Part shown: positions 18,036-26,929 of the stretch, piece after piece
How the letters are laid out: every line of letters begins with the position of its first letter
Numbering within the stretch: the first letter of the stretch is position 1
Assembly (NCBI RefSeq): GCF_010470665.1
Contig: NZ_VOPZ01000004.1
Location: 62,001-126,000 of the forward strand
Reading direction: 5' to 3'
DNA: 64,000 nucleotides
Origin: Desulfovibrio sp. JC022
GTDB taxonomy: Bacteria; Desulfobacterota; Desulfovibrionia; Desulfovibrionales; Desulfovibrionaceae
Notes under the pieces: generated by a model
What the model was told of the DNA's origin: nothing
Databases searched by the model: none
The model's input: the letters and a program-made list of their open reading frames with translations, nothing else
Made by a program: the position numbers and the translations under genes

Positions 18036-18133
18036 TGATGCGCTTCGCGGTTTTAAGAATGAACTAATTTTGCCTCCGGCGGCCAAAGGAGCTAAGCCCC
18101 TTTGGAATCCCTATTAAGGCTTCGCCGCTTCGT
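18036..18133. repeat. Modular intergenic palindromic repeat, copy 2
   Basis: Contains GATGCGCTTCGCGG, GCCTCCGGCGGCC, a near-palindrome CCAAAGG...CCTTTGG, GGAATCCC and AAGGCTTCGCC. The CCAAAGG/GGATTCC module is shared, in opposite orientation, with the copy at 46.65 kb. Confidence 0.7.
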
Positions 18134-18149
18134 ATTTGAAATTTTGCTT

Positions 18150-18190
18150 GAAAATAAAAAATCCCCAATCTCGGTGAGATTGGGGATTAA
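18150..18190 (-). terminator. Intrinsic terminator of ssb
   Basis: AATCCCCAATCTC (18160-18172) pairs with GAGATTGGGGATT (18176-18188), 13 bp with a 3-nt loop. On the minus strand TTTTTATTTT follows, ending the ssb operon. Confidence 0.9.
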
Positions 18191-18213
18191 TTTTTAACAA
18201 TTCGAAAGCTTGC

Positions 18214-18789
18214 TTAGAACGGCACTTCATCCATTCCACTTGCTTCGGAAGGAAATGCGGGACCGAGGTCCTCTTCTTCCTGAAAACCGCCGCCCTGCTG
18301 TTGCTGCTGGGGCTGCTGGTTATTGTTGTACTGTTGCTGCTGGGGCTGGCCCTGATAGCCGCCACCCTGCTGCTGGTTGTTATTATTGTACTGACCACCG
18401 CTGCCCTGCTGCTGGTAACCACCCTGCTGCTGGCCCTGATATCCACCGTCCTGACGGCTGTCGAGCCCTTGAATATTGCTGGCGACAATCTCAGTGGTGT
18501 AGCGGTCCTGACCGTTCTGGTCCTGCCATTTGCGGGTCTGCAATTTACCTTCAACCATAACAAGACGGCCTTTGGTCAGGTACTTGCCCACAAATTCAGC
18601 AGTGTGTCTCCAAGCGGTAACACGATGCCATTCGGTCTTATCAACCTTCTGCCCGGTATTACGATCCTTGTAGCCTTCATCTGTAGCCACAGAAATGTTG
18701 GCAAAGGCCTGACCGGAGGTTGTGTATGAAAGTTTCGGATCCTGTCCGAGACGTCCTATTAAAATTACTTTGTTCATGCTTCCTGCCAT
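18214..18789 (-). CDS. ssb: Single-stranded DNA-binding protein
   Basis: A 191-residue SSB with an N-terminal OB-fold (MNKVILIGRLGQDPKL, then WHRVTAWR and GKYLTKGRLVMVEGKL). A long Gln/Gly/Asn-rich disordered linker (about residues 115-170, many QQQ and GG runs) follows. The acidic tip MDEVPF recruits partner proteins in replication and repair. The start MAGSMNKV is kept because GGGGG precedes it; an internal ATG at residue 5 also has a fair site (AGGA). The linker is unusually rich in glutamine. A hypothetical gene lies 12 nt upstream in the same operon. Confidence 0.96.
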   Translation of the reverse strand: MAGSMNKVILIGRLGQDPKLSYTTSGQAFANISVATDEGYKDRNTGQKVDKTEWHRVTAWRHTAEFVGKYLTKGRLVMVEGKLQTRKWQDQNGQDRYTTEIVASNIQGLDSRQDGGYQGQQQGGYQQQGSGGQYNNNNQQQGGGYQGQPQQQQYNNNQQPQQQQQGGGFQEEEDLGPAFPSEASGMDEVPF

Positions 18790-18801
18790 CTAGGCCCCCA
18801 T

Positions 18802-19155
18802 TTATCTGAATTTTCTTTTTGAAGCGATTTTTTCCGCAATACTCAACTCATCTTCAAGATCGTAGCTGATGGTATTTGCTTCCGAAGCTTTCCAATCACC
18901 AAGAGCTTTCTCCATCCGCAGCTTTAAATCGTACGCTTTACGGATGGATTCAGCCATGGCTTCGGCCTTTTCTTCCGGGATCATACCCAGCTCAAGACGG
19001 TCCTTAAGGTCTTCGATAAGCTCGATAACCCCGTGCGGACGCCCCTCGACCTGCGGCTCTTCCCATGCGGTCTTAACCAGATAGGGCCAATTCTTCTCAA
19101 CTTCGGCTTCGTCATATGTACGGGCCATAACCCTGATTTGAAGCACATTTCCCAT
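18802..19155 (-). CDS. Conserved hypothetical protein upstream of ssb
   Basis: A 117-residue, mostly helical, charged protein with no family I can name. AAAGGA 8 nt before the ATG supports the start. It opens with a short beta-like stretch (VLQIRVMARTYDEAEVEKNWPYLVK). Helices rich in Glu, Lys and Ala follow (GVIELIEDLKDRLELG, PEEKAEAMAESIRKAYDLKLRMEKAL). It has no signal peptide, membrane segment or cysteines. Its position 12 nt ahead of ssb suggests co-expression and perhaps a replication or repair link, which is inference only. Confidence 0.75.
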   Translation of the reverse strand: MGNVLQIRVMARTYDEAEVEKNWPYLVKTAWEEPQVEGRPHGVIELIEDLKDRLELGMIPEEKAEAMAESIRKAYDLKLRMEKALGDWKASEANTISYDLEDELSIAEKIASKRKFR

Positions 19156-19227
19156 GCGAAAAATCCTTTATTAATACGGAAAAAAAGAGTCCGTCAATGG
19201 CAACATTACAAAAGTGAAAAGCTCTTA

Positions 19228-19878
19228 TTAATCAACCTCTTCCCATTCACTCTGAACACGGTTGACAACTTCCTGAATCTGCTTGAGCTGGTCGGCAGGG
19301 CAAACACCGATCAGCGGCTGGGCTGCATCAACGTTATCACCGTTATGAAAGTATACAGAATAAATGAGACCTTCGGGACCGCTGTAATTGAGCGGGGTTT
19401 CCCTTTTCATACGGGAAACAATGAACAGCTCCATTCCCTCAGTAACCTTAACTGAACGCTCACCGGAGCCTTTAATCTTGGCATCAACTTCGGGGGTGAA
19501 GTAGTATTTTGCTTTTTCCGGGGCATTGAACAGAAAAAGTGCTTTTTTAAGAATCAGCTGAATAACCTCTTCCTTGGAAAGAAAGTGGCGGATTTTGATC
19601 AGCACTTCCCCGGCTTCAACAAACTGGCCTTCCAGATCCTGACGAATGGAGACAATTTCACCTTTTTCAGGAGCAGTAATACTCTTGGTATTACGTTCAC
19701 GAGTGAGCTTGGCAAGGACGGTTCCGGGCTTTTCCTTCCACTCACCGGAAGGACCGTTGACTTTATCACCAACCTTAAGTCCGGTAAATTCCACAGTTCC
19801 GGTATGAGGTACGGAAATCTCGATTTCATCGTAAGGGGAAGCCTTGATCTCTTCAAGCAGTTCTTTAATATTCAACAT
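19228..19878 (-). CDS. Biotin/lipoyl-attachment-domain-like protein of the carboxylase cluster
   Basis: A 216-residue protein with two barrel-sandwich-like segments. The first is near residues 20-100 (VPHTGTVEFTGLKVGDKVNG, then ITAPEKGEIVSIRQDLEGQFVEAGEVLIKI), the second near 165-195 (EGLIYSVYFHNGDNVDAAQPLIGV). Both resemble biotinyl/lipoyl domains, but neither contains the canonical AMKM biotinylation motif or a clear replacement. It is therefore either a modified or non-biotinylated carrier-like subunit. AGAGG precedes the ATG by 8 nt. It is third in the order accC, accA-accD fusion, this gene, 205 nt after the fusion gene, all on the minus strand. Confidence 0.7.
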   Translation of the reverse strand: MLNIKELLEEIKASPYDEIEISVPHTGTVEFTGLKVGDKVNGPSGEWKEKPGTVLAKLTRERNTKSITAPEKGEIVSIRQDLEGQFVEAGEVLIKIRHFLSKEEVIQLILKKALFLFNAPEKAKYYFTPEVDAKIKGSGERSVKVTEGMELFIVSRMKRETPLNYSGPEGLIYSVYFHNGDNVDAAQPLIGVCPADQLKQIQEVVNRVQSEWEEVD

Positions 19879-20045
19879 TATATTAACCTCTGAATTACTT
19901 TAAACTTATATACCGTTTCTGCGAACGGTCATTGATTATACACTTAATTTCGGACAGCGTCCGGTCCGGGCAATTTGCAGATATTATCAGGCAAAGTCAA
20001 CCTGCTGCGAAACTCCCTAACACAGAAAAGCAGAGAAGATAAGAA

Positions 20046-20082
20046 CCTACACAAACGTAGGTAAAACGTCGCCGAAGGCATT
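20046..20082. repeat. Modular intergenic repeat, short copy
   Basis: On the minus strand this reads AATGCCTTCGGCGACGTTTT, then ACCTACG...GTAGGT, a small hairpin. The ATGCCTTCGGCGA block also starts the copies at 27.6 and 28.7 kb. It directly follows the stop of the AccA-AccD fusion and may help end that transcript. Confidence 0.5.
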
Positions 20083-20083
20083 C

Positions 20084-22333
20084 CTACCTATAATATAAAT
20101 TCCGTCCGCCCATGGTCATAAGTGACTGCCCGATATTGCGGCCCATTTCACGTCGATCCCAGATCCCTTGAATATGACCACGCGCAAGGGCATTCCACGC
20201 ATTGTGGTAGTCGGGCGGAATGGCAATCCCGGTTGTTTCGGTGATAACCCTCGGCCCGGCAAATCCGATCTTGGAAGACCGGACAGCAAATTGGTAAGGT
20301 GAGCAGCCCAGAAAACTAGCCACCGACCCGCCATAAGAATTGGTGTCGTAAATTACCAGATACAGTCCACCGGCATCAACGTAACGACGCAGGGCCATGG
20401 TGCAACGCGGCATCTGAAGCACACCGTTCGTTCCTTCCTGAATGCGGATTCCGGCTGTACCGTGCGCATAAAAGATGAGCGGAAGCTGCTTACGCTGCGC
20501 CCTTTCCGCGGCCCGGATAATCTTCTCACCTTCAGCCGCCCCCACAGAACCGCCCCGAAACGGAGCTGCAAGACAGATAACTACAGCGTTGATCCCATCC
20601 ATACGGGTTTCAAAGGTGATGCAGGAAGAACGCAACCCGGTCTTTTTGCGGGCCTCATCCAGCTTGAGATCAAAACCCTCATACTTAAGCGGGTTGGCTG
20701 ACTCTATGCCGGAATTGAATTCAAAGCCTTCGGCATAATTAAAAACATTGTACAGATACCACTGATATTCCATAGGAAAATGATGCCCGCAATTGCTACA
20801 GACCCCGGCAAAATCCCCGAACAAGTCCGGCGCCCAAAGATCCAGACAGCCTTCGGTAGCCGAGTTAGGGCAGGAAAAAGTACGGTCATCCCGACACTTG
20901 GGACTGCTGTATTTCCAGCTCCCCTCCTCATAACAAGGGGACTGGTCCGAAGTTGAAAGACAAAGCAGTTTATCACGCACATCACTTGAAATTTTAATAT
21001 CCGGCCCGGATTCATCCTTATTCTTCAAAAGACGAGCCGTGCGTTCCTTGACCAGATGGGCCTCGGCCTGAATCTCTTCCATACCCTGCTTGGCAGCACG
21101 AACAGTACGCCCCACAAGATTATATACGAAGAGGGATTTTGTGCTCCAGGCCATACCCTGCACAACCGCGCCCATCTTCAAAAATACGGACCGCTGATCC
21201 ATGTAAGCAGAAGTGGAAAGAGTACGAAATTTCTCGTACCGCTTTTCAACCAGCCTTGCGCGGGCACGGGAGCTCAGAGCCCAGCGCATAAAGACGTCCT
21301 CGCCCTCTTCAGGTCCTTTATGTTTAAGGGCCATAGCCCGGAAAAGCTTAAGCCCTTTTACGGAGATACAAACCTCATTAGTAGCTCTGATAACCTCTGA
21401 ACGAAGATTACGGAAAAATTCATAGCTGTTGGGCTTGGCACCTAAATGCGGCTCCTGCACAACACGGTCAATGTACCCCATGTCCAGATTATCTTCAGCA
21501 GTAATACCGAGCCTGCGCGCACAACCTGCTATCAGGGAATCATCAACCCGTTTACCATCCCTGAGATTAGCCTCAATGGCAGCCGCTCCTTCCGGGGAAA
21601 TAACGGAGTAATAGCCATGGGAAAGCATGAGCCTGCGGTCGGCAAGGCCGATAGCCTCAGCACCGCCGGACCCGCCTTCAGAAGTAATAGAAATGATGGG
21701 CACATCAATCTTGCCCATCTCGTAAATATTCTTGGCAATCTGCTGAGCTGCGCCGGGATAATCCTCCACCGGGTAGGAACCGGGGGTGAATATATAAGTA
21801 TGGATGGGAATCCCTTCAGCCTGCGCGACCTTCATATAATGCAGAGCCTTGGCATTGCCCCACGGCTTGACTGAACCACCGTTGCGGAACTCCTGCCCAT
21901 GCCCTTTCTCCTGCCCGATAACCATGACCGGCTGATGAACGACCTTCTGCCCCACCCTACGGGTAATATAAGCCTGCGCAATGAGCATGGACGGATCAAT
22001 GCTGAATTCACCCAGCCCGCCCAGTTCGGTGTAGTTATCGTAAACATTTTCCAGAATATCCGTAAGACAGATGCGCTGGGGATGGCGCACAATGCGCACC
22101 CGGTCCATGGGAGTCAGCTCTTTTTCCAGCTTGGATTCAAGAAAAGAAAACAGATCTTCAAGACGGGCCAGTTTACGCAGGGAATCCTTGGTGGAGATAC
22201 TCCCCCGCAAACCACGAAATTCATCCAGCTCGGAACTGAGCATGGAAATATTGGCATTTTCAAGATTACCGAAAATGTCCTTGATGTAACTCAGCCGCTC
22301 TGCAAGAGCGTTGATGCGCTTATCAATATTCAT
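20084..22333 (-). CDS. Acetyl-CoA carboxylase carboxyltransferase, AccA-AccD fusion
   Basis: A 749-residue fusion of both carboxyltransferase subunits. The N-terminal half (to about residue 330) is alpha-subunit-like: a leading coiled region, GQEKGHGQEFRNGGSVKPWGN, then ITSEGGSGGAEAIGLADRR and VISPEGAAAI. The C-terminal half is beta-subunit-like and begins with a cysteine-rich region (CLSTSDQSPC through CSNCGHHFP near 510-530) corresponding to the AccD zinc finger. Crotonase-fold blocks follow (SSCITFETRMDGINAVV, APFRGGSVGAAEGEK, YGGSVASFLG). The order alpha-then-beta in one chain is the reverse of the simple accD-accA idea. AGGA lies 5 nt before the ATG. Together with AccC upstream it should carboxylate acetyl-CoA or another acyl-CoA; a biotin carrier must come from elsewhere. 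Confidence 0.88.
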   Translation of the reverse strand: MNIDKRINALAERLSYIKDIFGNLENANISMLSSELDEFRGLRGSISTKDSLRKLARLEDLFSFLESKLEKELTPMDRVRIVRHPQRICLTDILENVYDNYTELGGLGEFSIDPSMLIAQAYITRRVGQKVVHQPVMVIGQEKGHGQEFRNGGSVKPWGNAKALHYMKVAQAEGIPIHTYIFTPGSYPVEDYPGAAQQIAKNIYEMGKIDVPIISITSEGGSGGAEAIGLADRRLMLSHGYYSVISPEGAAAIEANLRDGKRVDDSLIAGCARRLGITAEDNLDMGYIDRVVQEPHLGAKPNSYEFFRNLRSEVIRATNEVCISVKGLKLFRAMALKHKGPEEGEDVFMRWALSSRARARLVEKRYEKFRTLSTSAYMDQRSVFLKMGAVVQGMAWSTKSLFVYNLVGRTVRAAKQGMEEIQAEAHLVKERTARLLKNKDESGPDIKISSDVRDKLLCLSTSDQSPCYEEGSWKYSSPKCRDDRTFSCPNSATEGCLDLWAPDLFGDFAGVCSNCGHHFPMEYQWYLYNVFNYAEGFEFNSGIESANPLKYEGFDLKLDEARKKTGLRSSCITFETRMDGINAVVICLAAPFRGGSVGAAEGEKIIRAAERAQRKQLPLIFYAHGTAGIRIQEGTNGVLQMPRCTMALRRYVDAGGLYLVIYDTNSYGGSVASFLGCSPYQFAVRSSKIGFAGPRVITETTGIAIPPDYHNAWNALARGHIQGIWDRREMGRNIGQSLMTMGGRNLYYR

Positions 22334-22363
22334 AAAATTCCTGAATTATTTCAGCACAAGATA

Positions 22364-23782
22364 CTAAAATTCCAGCAAACCGGAACTTTTATCAATCAAA
22401 TAAGAAATATTGGATTCAAGCTTCCGTCCCGCCCGGTCCTGCCCCTGCAAAGTCAGACTATTCAAAAACTCTATTCCCCGCTGCTTAGCCTGCTCCAGAT
22501 TTTTCCCGCGCACAATGGCCAGCGCAAGGTTGGGGTCAAATTCAGTGGGGATTTCATAAGCCCGGTCAGTGGGCACCTGCGTGTAGACTTCCAGCCAGTC
22601 CTGCTCCTGCCAGCCGAACTTTTCAATTGTGCCCACCCAAGGGGCAAAATCATTATCCGGATTTTCAGCAATAATACGGAACTCAATGGCAGCCCCGAAA
22701 AGATCCACATCATCCTGATCATAATTGATTGAATCGCCCAGACCAAGCCGGATCTGCTCGCGTACGATATTCACGTTGCGCTCGCCCTTGATGGCTGAAA
22801 TAGCCGCAGAGACGCCGTTCTCCACCTGAATACGGGTATTCACTTCCATCAGAAAGGGTTCGCCGCGCGGTGTGACAATCCATTCCCATGTTCCCACGTT
22901 GTCATAATTTACAGCACGGGCCATGGACAGGGAGTGTTCGGTAATACTGTCCAGCACCCCGGAAGCATTAAAAATATAGTGAATTTCATCAGGCGCAAAA
23001 CCGGGAGCGACCTCAATCCTCTTCTGGTTACCGCTGCTCTGCACCGAGCAGTTACGGGTCCCGAAATGAACGTGCTTTTCCCCGCTCTTCTCACAAACCA
23101 CTTGAACTTCAAGATGGTTGAAGCCGTAGATACGCTGCTCAATGAGAACGCCTTCATCATTGAACTGACGTTTGGCATAGTTGCGAATACGCCGATAAAC
23201 AGAACGGAACTCATCGGGATCATTGACCTCTTCAATACCCATACCTCCGCCCCCGGCGGAAGCCTTGACCATAATGGCCGGGGCTTGAAATCCCTGTTCC
23301 CTTTGAAATGCGAAAAGGCTGTCGGCAAGCTCAACAGCCTCAAGTTCATCATAAATAGGACTGTCGGACCCCGGAACAGTGGGTACCCCAAGACTACGCG
23401 CAAGACGTTTGGTATTAATCTTGTCGCCAAGTTCCTGAATCACCCGCCACGAAGGCCCTATAAAAATAAGCGGTTGTTCCCTTTTTACCACCCGGCGCGC
23501 AAACCTGAAATCCTCAGCAAAAAATCCGTATCCCGGATGGATGGCAGAAGCATTACTGCGGTCCGCAACACTGAATATCTCATTGGCATCCCGGTAGGAG
23601 CTGATACAAAAGAGACTATCTTCGCCGCCGTTGTCCCGCGCAAAACGAACATGACCACTTTCACTGTCCGCCATGGTATAGACGCAGACGAAATTCTGGT
23701 TAAGTTCCAGACAGGCTTTAGCAATCCTGATCGCAATCTCGCCACGGTTGGCGATCAGGACCTTGTGTTCTCCTTTATACAC
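22364..23782 (-). CDS. accC: Biotin carboxylase subunit of acyl/acetyl-CoA carboxylase
   Basis: A 472-residue ATP-grasp enzyme that carboxylates biotin using bicarbonate and ATP. Motifs include KVLIANRGEIAIRIAKAC at the start, AIHPGYGFFAED, the glycine-rich ATP loop MVKASAGGGGMGI, HLEVQVVCE, the RNCSVQS segment and MEVNTRIQVE with the catalytic arginine region. The start codon is GTG at 23782, giving a 7-residue lead to the conserved VLIAN strand. An AAAGGAG sequence lies inside the gene just after this GTG, with no better start behind it. The gene is 18 nt after the PilZ gene and 30 nt before the AccA-AccD fusion, forming one operon. Confidence 0.9.
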   Translation of the reverse strand: MYKGEHKVLIANRGEIAIRIAKACLELNQNFVCVYTMADSESGHVRFARDNGGEDSLFCISSYRDANEIFSVADRSNASAIHPGYGFFAEDFRFARRVVKREQPLIFIGPSWRVIQELGDKINTKRLARSLGVPTVPGSDSPIYDELEAVELADSLFAFQREQGFQAPAIMVKASAGGGGMGIEEVNDPDEFRSVYRRIRNYAKRQFNDEGVLIEQRIYGFNHLEVQVVCEKSGEKHVHFGTRNCSVQSSGNQKRIEVAPGFAPDEIHYIFNASGVLDSITEHSLSMARAVNYDNVGTWEWIVTPRGEPFLMEVNTRIQVENGVSAAISAIKGERNVNIVREQIRLGLGDSINYDQDDVDLFGAAIEFRIIAENPDNDFAPWVGTIEKFGWQEQDWLEVYTQVPTDRAYEIPTEFDPNLALAIVRGKNLEQAKQRGIEFLNSLTLQGQDRAGRKLESNISYLIDKSSGLLEF

Positions 23783-23800
23783 TTTTCAGCACCGGCATAA

Positions 23801-24166
23801 TCAGGATGCGCCTTTCTTCTTGCGCAACAGAATCATACGCTTCTGGACCTCAAGAACGAGCTTATCAAGGCGCGCTTCCTGATACTTGTCCAGCTCAACA
23901 TAAATACAGCCCATCAGTCCCTTACCAATGTCACGTACAACCTTGATATCAAGACCTGTCAAAAGCTCTTTTTTACCGAGGACAAAGTCCGCCTTGAGCT
24001 GCTGGTCCACCTCAAAAGTATCCTTCCCGGCAGAAAAAGCCAGACCGTTAACACTGAAATCTTTCACACTGTAAGTGGAAGGGTACCCTTCAATCCTGAG
24101 TGCCAGTCCGGGAAGACTCGTCCGGAACGCACCTCTTGACGTATTGCTATCGAATGAAATGTCCAT
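23801..24166 (-). CDS. PilZ-domain protein
   Basis: A 121-residue single-domain protein resembling PilZ c-di-GMP receptors: YSVKDFSVNGLAFSAG fits the D/N-x-S-x-x-G motif and the flanking strands are present. The RxxxR half of the motif is not obvious, so binding of c-di-GMP is uncertain. The ATG at 24166 has GGAGAG 4 nt before it; the in-frame TTG at 24178 overlaps that site. The C-terminus is strongly basic (KRMILLRKKKGAS). It heads the accC operon, although the motility gene motB follows on the same strand upstream. Confidence 0.75.
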   Translation of the reverse strand: MDISFDSNTSRGAFRTSLPGLALRIEGYPSTYSVKDFSVNGLAFSAGKDTFEVDQQLKADFVLGKKELLTGLDIKVVRDIGKGLMGCIYVELDKYQEARLDKLVLEVQKRMILLRKKKGAS

Positions 24167-24301
24167 TCTTCTCTCCAATAATGTTCAACCGGTTAACACC
24201 GATGACACCAAACTCAGGTCTAAACATCACACCCGCAGAATATAATCATATATATTTTGAGAGCGGAATTTAAATTTTACTAATTTTTTATAACCGCAGA
24301 C

Positions 24302-25051
24302 TTACGGCCCGGTCATAATTTTATCCAACACAAATTCAACACGCCGATTACGCTGACGGTTGCGCTTCGAATTATTAGGAACAAGGGGATCCATCTCGCC
24401 CAAGCCCGTTGCGGTAAGTCTATTCGGCTTAATTCCCAATTTCATAAGGTAGCGCAGAACATTTACTGCACGTAAAGATGAAATTTCCCAGTTATCCTTC
24501 AACCTGCTCTTACTGCTTGGCTGGGTATCATCAGTGTACCCTTTGATATTGATATACTGGTCGGAGTGGCTGATAAAAAAGTTTTTCAAGGCTTTTACCG
24601 CGGCCCGCCCTTTTTTACTGAGCTGCACCTGTCCGGGTTTAAAAAGCACATCCGAGGGCAACTTGATAGTTATCTTGCCGTCCTCAAACTTGGCACTCAT
24701 AATCCCTTCCACCCCCTTGGTGGTCTGGAGATATTTTACATCTTCAAAGACTTTGCGCTGGGCTTTGATTATCTGCCTGCGGGTGACAACCTGATTGAGG
24801 ATGGCCCCGGCCTCCTCACGGGAGACCTTGCTGGTGGCGATCTTCTGCAATTTACCACTGATGGATTTGCTCACCGACTGAAAAGTCATATCAAATTTCT
24901 TAGCATCAATTTCAGACATGGAATAAAGCAAAATAAAAAAGACCAGCAGCAACATGGATAAGTCAGCAAAAGTGGTTATCCACTCATTCGGCTCATCCTC
25001 ATCTGCTTCATCGTCAACAATCAGCCCGCCTTTCAGAAGTTCATCATCCAT
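24302..25051 (-). CDS. motB: Flagellar motor stator protein MotB
   Basis: A 249-residue stator subunit. A short cytoplasmic N-terminus rich in acidic residues precedes one membrane helix (ITTFADLSMLLLVFFILLYSM). This helix carries the ion-binding D30. A plug/linker region and a C-terminal OmpA-like peptidoglycan-binding domain follow (IKGYTDDTQPSSKSRLKDNWEISSLRA split over two motifs, and RNRQRNRRVEFVL). The motor torque is driven by H+ or Na+ flow; the coupling ion cannot be told safely. The gene starts 3 nt after motA ends, on the same strand. Confidence 0.92.
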   Translation of the reverse strand: MDDELLKGGLIVDDEADEDEPNEWITTFADLSMLLLVFFILLYSMSEIDAKKFDMTFQSVSKSISGKLQKIATSKVSREEAGAILNQVVTRRQIIKAQRKVFEDVKYLQTTKGVEGIMSAKFEDGKITIKLPSDVLFKPGQVQLSKKGRAAVKALKNFFISHSDQYINIKGYTDDTQPSSKSRLKDNWEISSLRAVNVLRYLMKLGIKPNRLTATGLGEMDPLVPNNSKRNRQRNRRVEFVLDKIMTGP

Positions 25052-25054
25052 GGC

Positions 25055-25807
25055 TTAATCTCCGGTCCTGTCTCTGGGAGCCTGAAATGAAGAAAGCTTC
25101 TCATAAACCAGTCGGGGGTTATTGTTTTCGAGGATAGACTTGGCACCCTCAAAAATAATCTCAAGATGAAGCTGCTCCTGAAGAGTCCTCGCCCTAAGTT
25201 TTGCTCCGATGGGGATAAAAAGCAGGGTTGCCAGCAGGGAACCGTAAAAAGTGGTCAGAATAGCAACAGCCATGGCCGGACCGATGGATGCAGGGTCAGA
25301 AAGGTTGGACAGCATCTGGACCAGACCGATCAGAGTACCGAGCATACCAAACGCAGGAGCAAGTCCCGCAAGGCGTTTATACACGTCCTGAGCAATCTTG
25401 TGGCGTCTCTTCATGGCCGAAATTTCAATCTGCAAAGTGGCGCGGATAAGTTCAGGATCAGCATTATCTGCAATAAGCTGACATGATTTGCGCAGGACCA
25501 CGTTCTCGGTCTGGACGTTTTCAAGGGCAATCAGACCTTCACGACGGCTGATTTCAGCAACTTTGACCATGATGCTAACAACTTCGTTGACCTTAACTTT
25601 TCTGGAAGAAAAAGCCTTGAATCCTGCGATCATGGCCTGAATAACTTCTTCAAAAGGAAAAGCAACGCAAATAGAAGCCAAAGTACCGCCGATAACAATC
25701 ATCATACCGGGAACGTTGACAAATACGTCCACCGCACCGCCAATAAAAATTGCACCGACAACCAGGGAAAGCCCGACCAGCATCCCGATTAAAGTGGAAA
25801 AATCCAT
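25055..25807 (-). CDS. motA: Flagellar motor stator protein MotA (PomA-type)
   Basis: A 250-residue four-helix membrane protein of the MotA/ExbB/TolQ superfamily. It has two N-terminal helices (LIGMLVGLSLVVGAIFIGG, VPGMMIVIGGTLASICVAF), a large cytoplasmic loop with charged residues for FliG contact, and two C-terminal helices (LAPAFGMLGTLIGLVQML, AMAVAILTTFYGSLLATLLF). Its length and N-terminus are like PomA, the sodium-type homologue, which is common in marine bacteria. It is divergent from the purine nucleoside phosphorylase gene across 64 nt. Confidence 0.92.
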   Translation of the reverse strand: MDFSTLIGMLVGLSLVVGAIFIGGAVDVFVNVPGMMIVIGGTLASICVAFPFEEVIQAMIAGFKAFSSRKVKVNEVVSIMVKVAEISRREGLIALENVQTENVVLRKSCQLIADNADPELIRATLQIEISAMKRRHKIAQDVYKRLAGLAPAFGMLGTLIGLVQMLSNLSDPASIGPAMAVAILTTFYGSLLATLLFIPIGAKLRARTLQEQLHLEIIFEGAKSILENNNPRLVYEKLSSFQAPRDRTGD

Positions 25808-25871
25808 AGAAACCCGTTCTCTTTTAAGTTACTAGTTAAGACGGATAGTTAGAGAAACAAGGAGCAACCAC

Positions 25872-26744
25872 ATGCTCCATCCGTACATTAAACCCGAAAC
25901 TACGAGTAAAAAAACTATGACCTCCCCGGAATCTATACATACTATTAGCAGGCATATACTAGAAAAGATAGATAATTTTCAAGCAACTGCCACCGGAATT
26001 ATTCTCGGTTCAGGTCTTGGCGAGGCCATAACCCGTCTGGATTCAGCAATTGAAATCCCCTACTCTGAAATTCCGGGATTTCCGCAATCCACAGTCAAGG
26101 GCCACAGCGGAAGCCTCATATATGGTTTAATGGAAGGAAAACCAATACTTGTCTTCAGCGGGCGGTTTCACATTTACGAAGGATACAGCGCAGCCGAAGC
26201 CTGCACTCCGGTAAGGGTTATGGGTGAGTTGGGCATAAAAAGAATTTTCATTACCAATGCCGCCGGAGCACTCAATCCTCAATTTGATGCCGGGGACCTT
26301 ATGTTGATCACCGATCAGATCAATTTTACCGGGCACTCCCCGCTGACCGGACAAAATAACGACGATTGGGGAGTCCGTTTCCCGGATATGAGCAAAGTTT
26401 ACTGCGAGAAATTGCGTGCAACAGCTGTTCAAGCCGCTAAAGACAAGGGAATCCGCCTTGAGCGCGGTGTGTATGTTCAAGTCAGCGGACCCAACCTCGA
26501 AACCCCGGCTGAGACCCGCATGTTTAAACGGCTTGGTGCCGACGCAGTAGGCATGTCCACCGCCATCGAAGCCATTGCCGCAGTGCACATGGGCATCAAA
26601 GTAATGGGCATAGCCTGTTTGACCAACAAAAACCTGCCGGACTGCATGGCTGAGACAACTCACGAAGCAGTAATCGAGCAGGCTGCCAAGTCTTCAGCCG
26701 CCATGTCCGCATTGATTCGAGAAATTATTTCCCGGCTGGATTAG
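25872..26744 (+). CDS. Purine nucleoside phosphorylase (trimeric, inosine/guanosine type)
   Basis: A 290-residue enzyme cleaving purine nucleosides with phosphate to base plus ribose-1-phosphate. Motifs are GIILGSGLGEAI (phosphate loop), GHSGSLIYG with the catalytic-region histidine, SGRFHIYEGY, VFITNAAGALNP and SGPNLETPAETRMF, then GADAVGMSTAIEAIAA and the base-binding LTNKN. AAGGAG lies 8 nt before the ATG at 25872; the ATG at 25917 lacks such a site, so the longer start is used. The gene is single and divergent from motA. Confidence 0.92.
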   Translation: MLHPYIKPETTSKKTMTSPESIHTISRHILEKIDNFQATATGIILGSGLGEAITRLDSAIEIPYSEIPGFPQSTVKGHSGSLIYGLMEGKPILVFSGRFHIYEGYSAAEACTPVRVMGELGIKRIFITNAAGALNPQFDAGDLMLITDQINFTGHSPLTGQNNDDWGVRFPDMSKVYCEKLRATAVQAAKDKGIRLERGVYVQVSGPNLETPAETRMFKRLGADAVGMSTAIEAIAAVHMGIKVMGIACLTNKNLPDCMAETTHEAVIEQAAKSSAAMSALIREIISRLD

Positions 26745-26806
26745 TTTTTTAACTGTCAGGAAGGCCATTTTTCCGGCTCTATTTGCCCGATTTTGTCATC
26801 GCAAAT

Positions 26807-26866
26807 AAAATGCCACGGGGTCAAGAGTCTGTATAAGCGTCTCTTTTCTACCGTGGCATTTTCATT
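26807..26866 (+). terminator. Terminator after the nucleoside phosphorylase gene
   Basis: AAAATGCCACGG (26807-26818) pairs with CCGTGGCATTTT (26851-26862). An inner AAGAG/CTCTT hairpin sits inside. T-rich sequence follows. Confidence 0.75.
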
Positions 26867-26929
26867 GCAAACAATTTAGCGTCAGCAAACCCTTACAATG
26901 TTGCTCATATTTAAAAACAGGGAACTTTC

